In this document: piece after piece, positions 52,240 through 62,253 of the stretch | How the letters are laid out: every line of letters starts with the position of its first letter | How positions within the stretch are numbered: position 1 is the first letter of the stretch | Source of the DNA: Metarhizium brunneum | Taxonomy: Eukaryota > Ascomycota > Sordariomycetes > Hypocreales > Clavicipitaceae | Direction of reading: 5' to 3' | Assembly: GCF_013426205.1 (NCBI RefSeq) | Contig: NC_089427.1 | Location: forward strand, 1,736,001 to 1,800,000 | DNA length: 64,000 bases | Made by a program: the position numbers and the translations under genes | The notes under the pieces: generated by a model | Seen by the model: only the letters and a program-made list of their open reading frames with translations | What the model was told of the DNA's origin: nothing | Database searches by the model: none

Positions 52240-52370
52240 GCCTTTCAGATCTTTTCGAGTGGATGCCCGCCAAGAAATAAAGACCCTTGCTAGTTTTCAT
52301 TTGGAAAGCTGTCAGCTTCACTGTTTTCTCTGAATACATGATATATGAGCTAATTTTACGCCTAGTCTTG

Positions 52371-52480
52371 CACGTAAGCCCACAAACCGCCAGATAAATC
52401 TGGACCCTGTCCGATCTACGAGAACCTGGCGAACACTATTAATCAGGTCTATAAAGCCATCGAATATCTGGTGTATGTTA
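52371..52480 (+). pseudogene. 5S rRNA-derived pseudogene
   Basis: Aligns with the 5S gene at 63092-63210: shared ACCGCCAG / CCGCCAG, CTGTCCGATCT vs CCGTCCGATCT, AACCTGGCGA, and the end TGTATGTTATTTTTT. The middle is badly diverged, mostly by transitions, and the terminal stem is lost. It lies 131 bases from solo LTR A. Confidence 0.7.
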
Positions 52481-52559
52481 TTTTTTCTCTGTGCTAGATG
52501 GAGATTCCTTCGCTTTTAAAAAAATGCTTGGCTTTCACAAGTCTCATAACGTGACATGC

Positions 52560-53533
52560 TTAGCTCTTTACACTAGATGTTGTCTGAGACACCCCAAGAT
52601 TCTCCTGAATAAAATCAAGATAGCTGCTGACCCTGGTATACAGCCCGGGATACTGGCCGCAATCAGAATACCAGGATGACCTGCTTGTAATACCAATGAT
52701 AGTTGCCGTCCCCTGGTCGATAAGAGGACTGCCGCTGTCCCCTCCGCATGTATCCTTGCCATCCCCACCAGCACATACTTCATCCTCTATACCAGTTGCA
52801 TTCCAGGACTCGTTTGTACACTTCTCACGAGCGCGAATATGAACAAGAGCCTTGTGTAATTGATCGAGTGGATGACCATCGTTGTGTACCTGGCCCCTTG
52901 CCTATTAGTTAGCATCTTTTCTAACTATATCCTGTCAATAGTTCTAAACCTGATAGCACTTACCAGCCCGCGATTGTTGCAAGGGAATTAGCCACGGGAT
53001 CTGAGCCGGCTGCCGGAAGATTCGCATAGCCAATTGTGTCGCTCTCCTGGATTGGAGTTGATAATTTTAAAATGGCAATATCATGCTTAGGATAACCTTT
53101 TCTTCTATGCCGAAGGAAACCAGGGTACACTATACGTTTCGCCGCTATGACTTGTCCGCCCGTAGTTCTATTCTGTAGAATAGTTAGCTCTTTATGGTTA
53201 CTCGTATTTTCTCGGCCACGCAAGGTACTAGACGCTCTAGTAGCTAGAGGGGTGACCTGATAAATGAAAAAGGAGTATAGTTACCAGCGTCCCTGCCCGT
53301 ACAAGCCATTCCTGAGTCTCTACAACGCAATGAGCAGCAGTTAAAACTGTAGTGCTGTCTAGTAGACTGCCTCCACATGTACGTTTTAGAGTATTGGTAA
53401 TTGAAACGAGAAATGGGAATTCACCATCCTTGGCGGCTTCTCCGCCAACAATAATCCTCTTGTCGAGAGTTGCTGTCGCTGACAAGACAGCAGAAAATAA
53501 TACAGCCAGAGTAATAACAATCTTGCGTACCAT
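52560..53533 (-). CDS. Secreted trypsin-like serine protease with an unusual binding site
   Basis: Three exons: 53533-53285, 53172-52964 and 52896-52560, giving 264 residues. Introns 53173-53284 and 52897-52963 are GT-AG; the second has a GCTAAC branch point. Signal peptide (about 1-19, [12 protein letters not shown]), short propeptide ending DKR, then [15 protein letters not shown]. The triad is present: His in VLTAAHC, Asp in HDIAILKL, Ser in GGDSGSP. Asp189 (KDTCGGDS) predicts cleavage after Arg/Lys. Odd points: an extra Ile before IVGG after the KR site, Gly197 replaced by Ser (GDSGSP), and Gly216/Gly219 replaced (SWYSDC instead of SWGxGC). These suggest altered specificity or reduced activity. 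Located beside LTR and 5S relics. Confidence 0.9.
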
Positions 53534-54717
53534 TGTAACGATGGGAGTTGTGGATAGGTTGCTAATAGTAGGTGTGCAAAAGAGAAACGTATAAGATGGC
53601 ACGTCAAGATTTGGATGGGTTGTCTGCTATATTTATCCTGGCACCTATATATAGAGAGAGACCAAGTAATACAAGAAGCGTGAGGGACTTGGAATTACAA
53701 ATGTAAGCCAGTATCATGACTCGTTGACATGCTTTAAAACATATACATATCCCCAGGCTCATCTTAAATTCAAGCATGTCGTATCTACAGCGGGGTGAGA
53801 GGTGGAATGGGATAACCGCTACCGGGTCCCGGGCAATTCCCCTGTGCTACTCGGTATCAGTCTTTGCATAAGATAATTGATGATTACCGTATGCCACGAC
53901 GTGATGATACCTGTCATGCATTACTATCGGCCGCTATGCTTCGACGAAGTAAGTACCCAGTAGCCCACTTGGCCTACTAGGGGTCCTACGAGTCAAGGTC
54001 TATTAGTAGTAAATTCAGTCGCCTAATCGTGCTTATTAAACTAATATATTAATGTTCAGTTGTTTCGCTCTGTAGTCAAATAATATTACACGCATAATAC
54101 TATTAAACTAATATATAAGTAAACTTACTAATTCTTATAAAAATTAACTAGGAGAAAATAGTATAAGAGAAAATCCCCACTATAATTTAGTAGCTCAAGT
54201 CCCTTTGTCAGTCTGCTCGCAGTCAGTCGCCGCGTTTAGGATCACGGCCCTACCGTTGGTGACATGGCATAGTTTTGCTTCTTGTGCCCCGCTGCATGTC
54301 CTGCCAACTTGCAAGGAACGCCCTGCGACGCCCTCGTCTCTTATGCCAACAATTCTCTAACTCTGTAATCGACGAGAAAGTGGATATGAGAATTGACAGC
54401 GCAGCAGGGACTGCCTGTCCTGGATCCCAATGCTCCGGTTTCAAAAAACAAAATCGTGTTTTCCAAATTCATTATTCAAAAGGCCAGAACAATAGAATCC
54501 CTACCTTTGATACCACAATCACATAGACTTGCACCCCTTCCAGATTTCCCAAACAGCCCGATGACAAAATCCGAGTTCGTCTATTGGGAGCTGTACGCAT
54601 AAGCGCTGTAGCCTACATAACTAACCTGATAGGGTCAGGGACTCCACAACCCACACCCCTTAGTGTATTCTACACATAAAAAAATAAAAATATATTATTT
54701 TCTACCACGCGCCTGTT
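53534..54717. other. AT-rich intergenic upstream of the protease
   Basis: Contains the protease promoter and the second copy of the 41-base dispersed repeat (54060-54100). No gene seen. Confidence 0.45.
54060..54100 (+). repeat. Dispersed repeat, copy 2 (first copy at 27706)
   Basis: Shares 22 identical bases (TTGTTTCGCTCTGTAGTC onwards) and most of the next 19 with 27706-27746; differences are largely transitions. The hairpin seen at copy 1 is not kept. Confidence 0.6.
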
Positions 54718-55075
54718 AACCTTTAATTTCAACCTTTAATTTTAACCTTCAATTTAGGCCTTTAATTTTGACCTCCAATTTTGACCTTCAAATTTAACCT
54801 TTAAATTCAACCTTCAATTTTGACCTTCAAATTCAACCTTCAATTTGGGTCTTCAATTTTAACCTTCGAATTCAACCTTCAAATTCAACCTTCAATTTGG
54901 GTCTTTCATTTTGACCTTCAATTTGACCTTCAATTTGGGCCTTCAATTTCAACCTTCAATTTGACCTTCAATTTGGGCCTTCAATTTCAACCTTCAATTT
55001 GACCTTCAATTTGACCTTTAATTTTGACTTTCAAATTCAACCTTCAATTTAGGCCTTCCATTTTAACCTGTCATT
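54718..55075 (+). repeat. Minisatellite, 13-14 bp unit
   Basis: About 27 tandem copies of a unit close to AACCTTCAATTTN, varying as TTTGACC/TTCAACC/TTGGGCC. Open frames through it (for instance 54820-55002) are just repeat translations (FNLQF-type). Differences between units are mostly C/T and A/G. Confidence 0.85.
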
Positions 55076-55322
55076 TATACGTAAATATCACGATTTCCAC
55101 TCAATTACACGAAACTTACATATAAGGGTGTGGCAGCCTAGATATGTGTGTATTAAAAGCGGGGCCGATATGGGCTACAGCGCTCATGCATACAGCTCCC
55201 AATAGATGGACTCATACGAGGCATCCCGGAGAACTGTCTCATGTAAAGCAGGGCTGAGTTAGTCTCAGACACGCTATTCCGCCCCACGGACCATGCGAGA
55301 TTCAAAAGTGCGTTACTCCATG

Positions 55323-55571
55323 TGTTACACGGAAAAGGCCCAACAGATCGCGAAGCCCAACAAAGGGGCTTCACCGATAAAGGAACCTGTTGGTTACACA
55401 GCTAGAACACGTGCCCGGGCAAGAGCTCTAGGCCCGGGCGTTCCTTTCATGTATATAAGCCGTTACCTTTCCCTTCCTTCCTCTTACCAACTTAGGACCT
55501 TTGACACCCTACGAGATTATTATTGAATTGAGCCCTTTTGCTCCAAGCCTTCACATTGAACCCTTGTCACA
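55323..55571. mobile_element. Solo LTR B (249 bp) with 5-bp target duplication
   Basis: Begins TGTTACACGG and ends CTTGTCACA, flanked by CCATG on both sides (55318-55322 and 55572-55576). A TATATAAGCC box (about 55451) would serve as the LTR promoter. Related to solo LTR A over the right-hand 80 bases and the first 13. Confidence 0.84.
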
Positions 55572-55589
55572 CCATGGCCAATATGAGCC

Positions 55590-55920
55590 GATTTCTTTTT
55601 AACTTCTTTTCACTCACGGGGCCTATACCTACGTAATAATATAAAAGTACAAAAAAGAATAAATTATTATATATTAAGCTATAATAATTATATAATAAAA
55701 TTACAAAAACTATAAAAACCTTAAATATAAGCTATTTTATATATATATATAATATAAAATAAGCTTTTTTTACTTTTAAGGCTTAAAAAAACTAAAAACC
55801 TTTAATATTACTTGAGATTATTTCTAGATTAAAGCCTTTACCTTTAAACCCTTGTATTATAAGCCTTTATTAAACAAATATACTAGTATATACTTTATAC
55901 GGGCGTTTTGGAGCTTCGAC
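55590..55920. other. Very AT-rich block
   Basis: Almost entirely A and T (TATATATATATA near 55741), with degenerate inverted short words. It could be heavily RIP-mutated repeat DNA. No gene. Confidence 0.6.
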
Positions 55921-55958
55921 TTTAGTTAGACGTGCCATGGGCGAGTGGCTGCCCCCGA

Positions 55959-56404
55959 TGTAACGGCTAAGGTTCCCAAGGGATAAACTAGTTGTAGTTT
56001 ATGTTGGCAGAGCCACTAGGGCAGTCAATCTGAGCAGTTGGGTGTTACGTTGGTAATAGGTTGTAGACCGTAACCAGGTGATCAGAGTCAAAGAGTTGTA
56101 AGCGAAGCTTATTTAATGTAATGATCGGTGTTGAAAGCTAAGGAGCTAGAGTCTATCTATGAAGCGAATTTGGGGGTCCTTATATACTACGGCGTTTACC
56201 TGTTGTTCACTGAAGTCCTGGTGAACTATGGTTATATGCGTGTTACTGGTTTGTCTGGAGTTCACTAAATAGTTAGTGAACTCTCCCCTATTGGCGGCCC
56301 GTTCCGACTATTAATCCGTTACCTGCTGTGCTTGCGCTGTCCCGTGGCTTATGCAGCTGGCCTAACCTGCGACCTACGCTGTAGCTTGTGACTGGGTTGT
56401 AATA
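55959..56404 (-). repeat. 3' LTR of the chromovirus
   Basis: 446 bp. It reads TGTAACGG... on the plus strand and ends TA where the other LTR ends CA, one of 19 sites where this LTR carries the T or A state. Confidence 0.95.
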
Positions 56405-56408
56405 CGAT

Positions 56409-56420
56409 GTCCCCTCTCCT
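56409..56420 (-). other. Polypurine tract
   Basis: AGGAGAGGGGAC on the minus strand, a few bases before the 3' LTR, where plus-strand DNA synthesis would start. Confidence 0.65.
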
Positions 56421-56526
56421 ATGGTCTTGCCCTTAAGATCTAAGCCTTGTTTCATAAATAGTCCTGTTCGCCCTTTCTTCCGTTGGTCGTAAGTGTTCTG
56501 CTTCCTCGCAATGTCCTTCCTTCACC

Positions 56527-57202
56527 ATGTCTAACCGTGTGGATAAACCTAAGAGATCCCGTTCTACCACTAATCGCGTTGCGACCGCCGCCTTCATTCG
56601 TGAACAGGGTTTTGAGGTATCGCCCTGTAGTTGTTGTTTTGAAAAGAAGAGTTCTTGTTGGGTTGTTGAGAGTATTGGTTGTTGTGCTCTTTGTTATTCT
56701 CTGGGTCGTTCTTGTGATAGTTCTCGCACTCCTATGGCGAACTGTACGTGCGGGGTCTTCCTGCTGTAGTGTGTATTGCTGACGTGTTCTAGTAAACCGT
56801 ATTACCGAGGAACTTCGTCGGCTCGAGAAGGAGGAGGAATTGATGGAGGAACTGTTAATTGAGAGGCGTCGTAAGGCTCAGCTGGAAATAGATGAGGCCT
56901 TAAATCGTTTGATGCGTCTTCGGCGCATGCGTTGTTATTTGCGTGAGAAGGGTCTGGAAATGGCTCGTCGTGACTTCGCTTCTTTGGAGGAGATGGAGGA
57001 TGCGGATTGAAAGAAGGAGGAGGAGGAGGCTCGGAAGCGTGAATTGGAGCAGGTTCAACGGCAAGAGTCTGAGGCTGTTTGAGATGCTTAAGACTGGGGT
57101 GCCTTTGATGTTTTGGACTGGGGCGCTTTGCTTAGCGCTGAGTCGTAAGCTGCTGGTGATACTGCCGTAGCAGGTGCTGGTAATTCTTTAGGTGTTCCGT
57201 AG
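56527..57202 (+). pseudogene. Antisense Zn2Cys6-like + coiled-coil gene within the retrotransposon (RIP-broken)
   Basis: Runs opposite to gag-pol, between the chromodomain end and the 3' LTR, overlapping the last 71 bases of pol. Two exons: 56527-56743 and 56793-57202, about 208 codons. The intron (56744-56792) has donor GTACGT, branch point GCTGAC and acceptor TTCTAG, and joins the frames in phase (T/TA). A TATA-like CATAAATA (56453-56460) and a pyrimidine-rich leader precede an ATG in good context (CACCATGTC). Domains: basic N-terminus (residues 4-17), then Cys34, 37, 44, 53, 56 and 63, spaced C-X2-C-X6-C-X8-C-X2-C-X6-C, exactly the fungal binuclear cluster pattern; then a long E/R/L-rich coiled coil (about 73-150). 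Stops at 57008, 57080, 57089 and 57146 are each one C-to-T change from CGA or CAA. I do not know a named family. Confidence 0.7.
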
Positions 57203-60200
57203 GTTCCCATGTGTTTTTCTTGTCTTTATAGTTTTTCCATTTAATGAGATATTGGCGTGTTTTGTTTTTTGTTCTTATGTCTAGGATCTGTTCTACTTTG
57301 TATTTTGTTTTGTTTATGACTTTGATGTCTTTTTCTGCTAGTGCGTTACTTGGTGCCTTTTTAAGGAGTGAAATGTGTACTATAGGATGATTTCTCATAG
57401 TCTTTGGTAACGAAAGTTTATAGTTGTTTGTTGATATTCGTTTTTTGATGGCGAATGGTCTTAATTTTTTGTAATCTAATTTGTTGCTTGGTCGCGTTGT
57501 TTTGATGTTTTGTTGGAGTAGGTAGACCATGTCTCCCTCCCTAAAGATTGGTCCCTTTAATCTTTTCTGATTATGGTATTGTGCTATTCTTTTTCGTACG
57601 AATTCTAGTTCGTGTCGTATTTCTTCGTGCAATTTTTTTAGTTCATCTGCTTGCAGCATCGCTTGTTCTGCTTGCGGTCCTTCACGCTGTATTTGAAATA
57701 CTTTGGGATTAAATCCGTAATTGGCGTAGGCTGGTGTTTGCTTTGTTGATTCTGATATTGAGCTATTGTAAGCTAATTGCGCTGTAGGTAACTATTTAAC
57801 CTAATTGTCTTGTTGATGGTTGATGTAGTATTGCAGATACTGTTTAAGCGTCTGGTTTAATCTTTCTGTTTGTCCATCTGTCTGTGGATGATATGTAGTG
57901 CTTAACTTGTGATTTGTTCCAAGTTATGCTATAAGTGCTTGCTAAAACTTAGAAGTAAATGTACTTCCTCTGTCCGATATGATTTCTTCTGGTAGTCCAT
58001 GGTTGCTTGCTATTGTTCGTAAGAATATATATGCAAGTTCTTTTGCATTGCTTGCTTTTTTGTACGGTAGAAAGTATCTATATTTTGTGAGTCTATCCGT
58101 GACCACGAATATGCTGTTATATTCCACATTGGTTATCGGTTTTTTCGACATTGGTAGCTTTGTAATATGATCGAAAGCTATTGATTCCCATGGTCGTGTT
58201 GGTACTGGTAATGGTTGTAATTCTTTGTATGGCTTATGTTGTGAAGCCTTACTTTTTCCGTATTGTATGTATTTGTTGATAACCTTTTTGACCACTTTTT
58301 TGATTCCTGAGAAATCGTATTGTCGTCGTATCTTATCCAGTGTTTTGCGGATTTCTTGATGTTTGTAAACTGGGTGTTTATGCATTTCTTTGATGCATTC
58401 TTCTTGTAAGTCTGGTGGTATCCAGATTTTTTCTCTATATATTGGTACTCCTCCTGGGTAGCATGTGCATCCTATCGGTACGTCTCTAATGTGTTGGATA
58501 TTGTTTGTTGCCTATTGGTGTATTTTGCCGTATACTGGGTCTTCTTTTTGTACTTTTAATATAGTATTCAGTTGTCTCTGCTGGAAATTGCTATTTTTAT
58601 TGATCTTAAGGAGTTGTCCTGTTGCTGTAGGTACTCCTGTATTGTAGTTGCTTTTTTGACTTAGAGCGTTTGCTTGTCCGTTCTTGGATCCTTTTTGATG
58701 GATGATTTCGTAGTTGAATTCTGAAAGATATTTGGCCTATCGAATTTGTTGTCTATTTAATTGTTGCGTCGTCGTAAAATGAGAGATGTTCTTATGATCG
58801 GTATACACCTTAACTTTGTGTTTGCTTCCCATGAGATAGTGTCTAAATTCCTTGAAAGTATTGATGATTGCTAGGAATTCTTTGTTGTAGATGGGGTAGT
58901 TGAGTTCTGCTTTATGAAGTTTTTTTAAGTAGAATGTAATAGGGTGTAGTTTTCTGTTATTGTCTCTTTGTCTAACTTGTGCTCCTAGAGCAAAGTCTGA
59001 TGAGTTGGTTTCTAATTCTGTTTCCTTTTCTGGGTTGAAGGTTCTTAAAACAGGTTTGGATGTGATGAGTTCTTTGATCTTGTTAAAGGCATATTGCGCC
59101 TTATCGTTCTAGTCCTACTGCTTATCCTTTTTGGTGAGTTTATCTAAGGGTGCTGCGATTTCGCCGTAGCTCTTGATGAATTTCCTGTAATAGTTTGTAA
59201 AGCCTTTAAAGCTTTGTATGTCCTTGATATTCTTCGGTGTTGGCTAGTTCCTTACTGCTTTAATCTTTGTTTTTTCTATTTATATCTTGTTTGGTTGTAT
59301 TATGTGTCCTAGGAAGTTTACTTCCTGTGTATGGAACTTATATTTTGCTGGTTTAAGTAATAGTTTAGCGTTTTGTAGTGTTCTTAGTACCGTGTGTACG
59401 TGTTCCTTGTGGTCTTCTAGGGTTTTCGAGAAGATTAGTATATTATTGAGATATATTACCACGAAGTTATCTAAATATTCTTGTAGTACGCTGTTAATTA
59501 TTCTCTGGAATGTTGCTGGTGTATTGGTGAGCCCTATTGGCATTACTAAATATTCGAATAGTCCGAACTTCGTTCTGAAGGCTGTTATCCATTTGTGACC
59601 CTTCTTTATTTGAATTAAGTTGTATGCTCCTTTTAGGTCTACCGCGGTGAACTAATTTATACCGTGTAATTGGTCCCGTAGTTCCGATATTAGTGGTAAC
59701 GGTGTTTTGTCTTTTATGGTAATTGCGTTTAATTGCCGATAATCTACTACTAACCGTAATTTTCTGTTTTTTTTTGGAATAAATATAACTGGGTATCTAG
59801 CTTCTGATGTTGATGCTTTGATATAGCCTTTTGCTAGTATCTTGTTGATGTATTCTTGTAACGTTTCGAGTTTTTTTGCGTTTAAGTTGTAGATCTTGTG
59901 GAATGTTGTTGACTTTCTATTTGCTAATTCGATTTTATGATCCTATTGACTGTGTTTGGGTAATCTGGTTTTTAATTCTTCTGTGAATAATTTTTCGTAT
60001 TTCCGGTATTTCTTAGGGATATTCTTGAGTTTTTCTTCTTTTGTTATTGGGCTTTTGTTGTCTTTATTGTTCTTGTTTCTCTTTTCTCCTTTGAGTTTCT
60101 TGTTTGTGTTCGCGAGGTCTTTCCTTAAGGTGGCAATAACCTTTCGGATCTTGGCTTTTGTCTTCTTGTTGCTTATTGTTGTTCGTATCCCGGTTTGTAG

Positions 60201-61200
60201 CGCCGTTGAGGTTGTTACGGTGGATCTAATTGTTTTGACTGCTTTTTTGCCGCTTGTTTGTTGTCGTTGGTTCTTGGATAACTTGCTTGAAGGTTTTTTT
60301 TCTTTAGAACTCTGTTTATGAGCTAAGTTATAACGAAATTTCGTTCTTTCTTCTGAATTCTGCTGATTCTGTTGGCCTGAAGTCTCGTTCCACTTTAGTT
60401 GGCTTGTCCTCTAGTTGATTAGTGGGTTACTCTCCTATAACCATGGGTACCCTAATACTAGGTCGTGTTCCGATACGTCTATAATATTGAGTTGAATCAC
60501 TTCTGAATGACCTTGAATCTGTACTTCGAGATGATTAGTCTCTTGGTTAATGATTCCGTTATTATAGGCAAAAAGTTTTCCTTTGATATTAGTTAACTTG
60601 TATGGTGCCTTTTTGTGTTTTTACGGTAGTTGGTAACGATTTATAACTCTGGGTGAGATATAATTGCCTATTGCGCTACTGTCCACAAGTATGCGAACGC
60701 GATGTCCTATGACTTCGGCGTCTAATACCATCTTATCGCTTTGTCCGCTTTTGGTTGCGTTGAGGGTTATTAGCGTCTTTCTCTTTATGCCAGCTTGTAG
60801 CCCTTTTATAGATGGCGTGCCTTGTTTTTTGAGTTTTTCGGAATAGATTCTTTTGCGATTTGTCGTTTTATTTCTTGGTACTATTTTGTAGGTCTAGTTC
60901 TATTTTGTGGGTGCTTAAAGTAAAACCCATTGTTAAATATTTGATATAGGCGATTGTAAATTTGGTTTTTTATTTCTCCGTGTTTTTTGTATCTTGGGTT
61001 GTTGTAGTTTACCGTATATTTCTTGTTGCATCTGGGGTTGAACTTCCGTTCGTTGTACCACTTATCCAGATTTTGTTTATTGTGGTATGTTGATTCTGTG
61101 GTTCCCCTGGGGTCTTTTTGTTCGAGTATGTCTAATGCTTGTTGTGTCCGTTTGTATGCTGCTGGTGTTCCACATTGCTACTTGTGCTATTCTCTGGCCT
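57132..61200 (-). pseudogene. pol polyprotein remnant: protease, RT, RNase H, integrase, chromodomain
   Basis: Many frame breaks. Protease core at about 60640-60700 (VRILVDSS.AIGNYI). Reverse transcriptase in 59543-59280: PIGLTNTPATFQRIIN, then the active site reads YLNN where the family has YLDD, then ILIFSKTLEDHKEHV and FLGHII. RNase H tail near 58690-58760 (NYEIIHQKGSKNGQA). Integrase in 58385-57942: HPVYKH and a zinc-binding pair changed to Tyr (YIQYGKSK), FDHITKLP, and IISDRGSTFTSKF. GPY/F-like region and chromodomain in 57659-57132: YKVEQILDIR, QYLIKWKNY, TWEPTEHL, with the aromatic cage residues kept. D-to-N and C-to-Y changes are single G-to-A steps on the coding strand. Confidence 0.92.
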
Positions 61201-61239
61201 TATCTACCATATGTTCTGAGCAATTTGGTAGTGGGCATT

Positions 61240-62190
61240 CTATTCTTTCCTGGGTTTCTTGCATTTATTGGCGAAATGTCCTGGTTTTCCGCAGTTGTAG
61301 CATTTCTTTTCCTTTTTGTCGTCTTTCTTGGTAGCGTCAAGCTCCATTCGTCCAGGGTTAAGAGTGTGACTATAGGTAATAGGTTCGTCACGCTTTCTGC
61401 GTTGATTGGCTTGGTAACTCTTTCCTTTGGTAGGGTTCTAGGTTCCTTTACCCTGTTTCTTCTGTATGCGTCGCTGATACTGTTTGTCATCGATTTGTAC
61501 CGCTATAGCGATGTAATCCGATAAGTTGTCTGGTCTGTTTTCTCTGTAGAGTTTATCTTTGACTTCTTCCTTAAGTCCTTTATAGAAAGCTGATATAAGA
61601 GGTTCGTCCTCCTAGTTAAGCTGAGATGCGAGTTGTCGGAAGCGAGCGGCATAATCGGATGCCGATCCCTTCTGCTTGAGCCCGTCGATGTAGTACTTAG
61701 CAGCTCTAGCTTCATCAACTGTTCCAAAGGCTTTCTTGATGGCTTTTTCGAACTTATCGTAACTTTCGAAAATGGTGTTGGTTTCTTCTTTGCGGTCGTC
61801 TTTTTCTTTATTAAGGTAGTCCCTCATAATGGGTTCAAACCATGCGAGTGCCACTCCCGTCATACATCCTCCTGCGTGCAGTACCTTGACAGAGGATTCT
61901 TCCATTTTGTTCGGGAATTGTCGGTGGTAAGCCCTGAGTTGAGTGAGGAATCCTTGAAGCGCACCCGGGGATTCGTTGTATGGTCCTGGTGCCCTGGGTC
62001 TAAGGATTTCTCCTAAGTCCTTTTTAATTGTGGCAGCAGTTGTGGCTTGTTCCTGCTGTTCTTCTTCCATTTGTTGGACCCGTTCCCGAAGGCGTATGAT
62101 CTTAGCAAGTATCTTGTGAGCAGAGATGGTTGTTGGTCCTTCTTGGGTTTCATTTGATCCAGATGCGGTGGTAGTCTCGCGTGGTGCTAT
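61240..62190 (-). pseudogene. gag remnant with CCHC zinc knuckle
   Basis: Frame from about 62190, where the likely start codon reads ATA (62190-62188), followed by A-P-R-E-T-T. The first in-frame ATG is at 62070. The capsid-like region contains GALQGFLTQLRAYHRQFP, WFEPIMRDYL and DEARAAKYYIDGLKQKGSASDY. A TAG at 61612 interrupts the frame. A CX2CX4HX4C knuckle (CYNCGKPGHFANKC) lies at 61302-61261, followed by another stop at 61240. Confidence 0.9.
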
Positions 62191-62253
62191 ATTGACAGTT
62201 ATCAGGTATTGCTCAGAGTGACGCGGTAGTAGTCTGAATAAGAGCTTTTAACG

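Noticed and set aside
53257..53284. A 28-base intron in the protease gene
   Set aside because: It keeps the frame but is too short for fungal splicing; the 112-base intron to 53173 gives the expected trypsin alignment (AGTL joined to NRTTGG).
54820..55002. 60-codon open frame with FNLQF repeats
   Set aside because: It is the translation of the minisatellite.
56483..56782. 99-codon frame overlapping the antisense gene
   Set aside because: Hydrophobic V/L-rich translation in the wrong frame; the overlapping frame with the cysteine pattern and splice sites is better.
62230..62253. tRNA primer-binding site next to the 5' LTR
   Set aside because: The bases following the LTR on the minus strand do not begin with TGG and match no tRNA 3' end I recognise; it may be mutated or the element may be self-primed.
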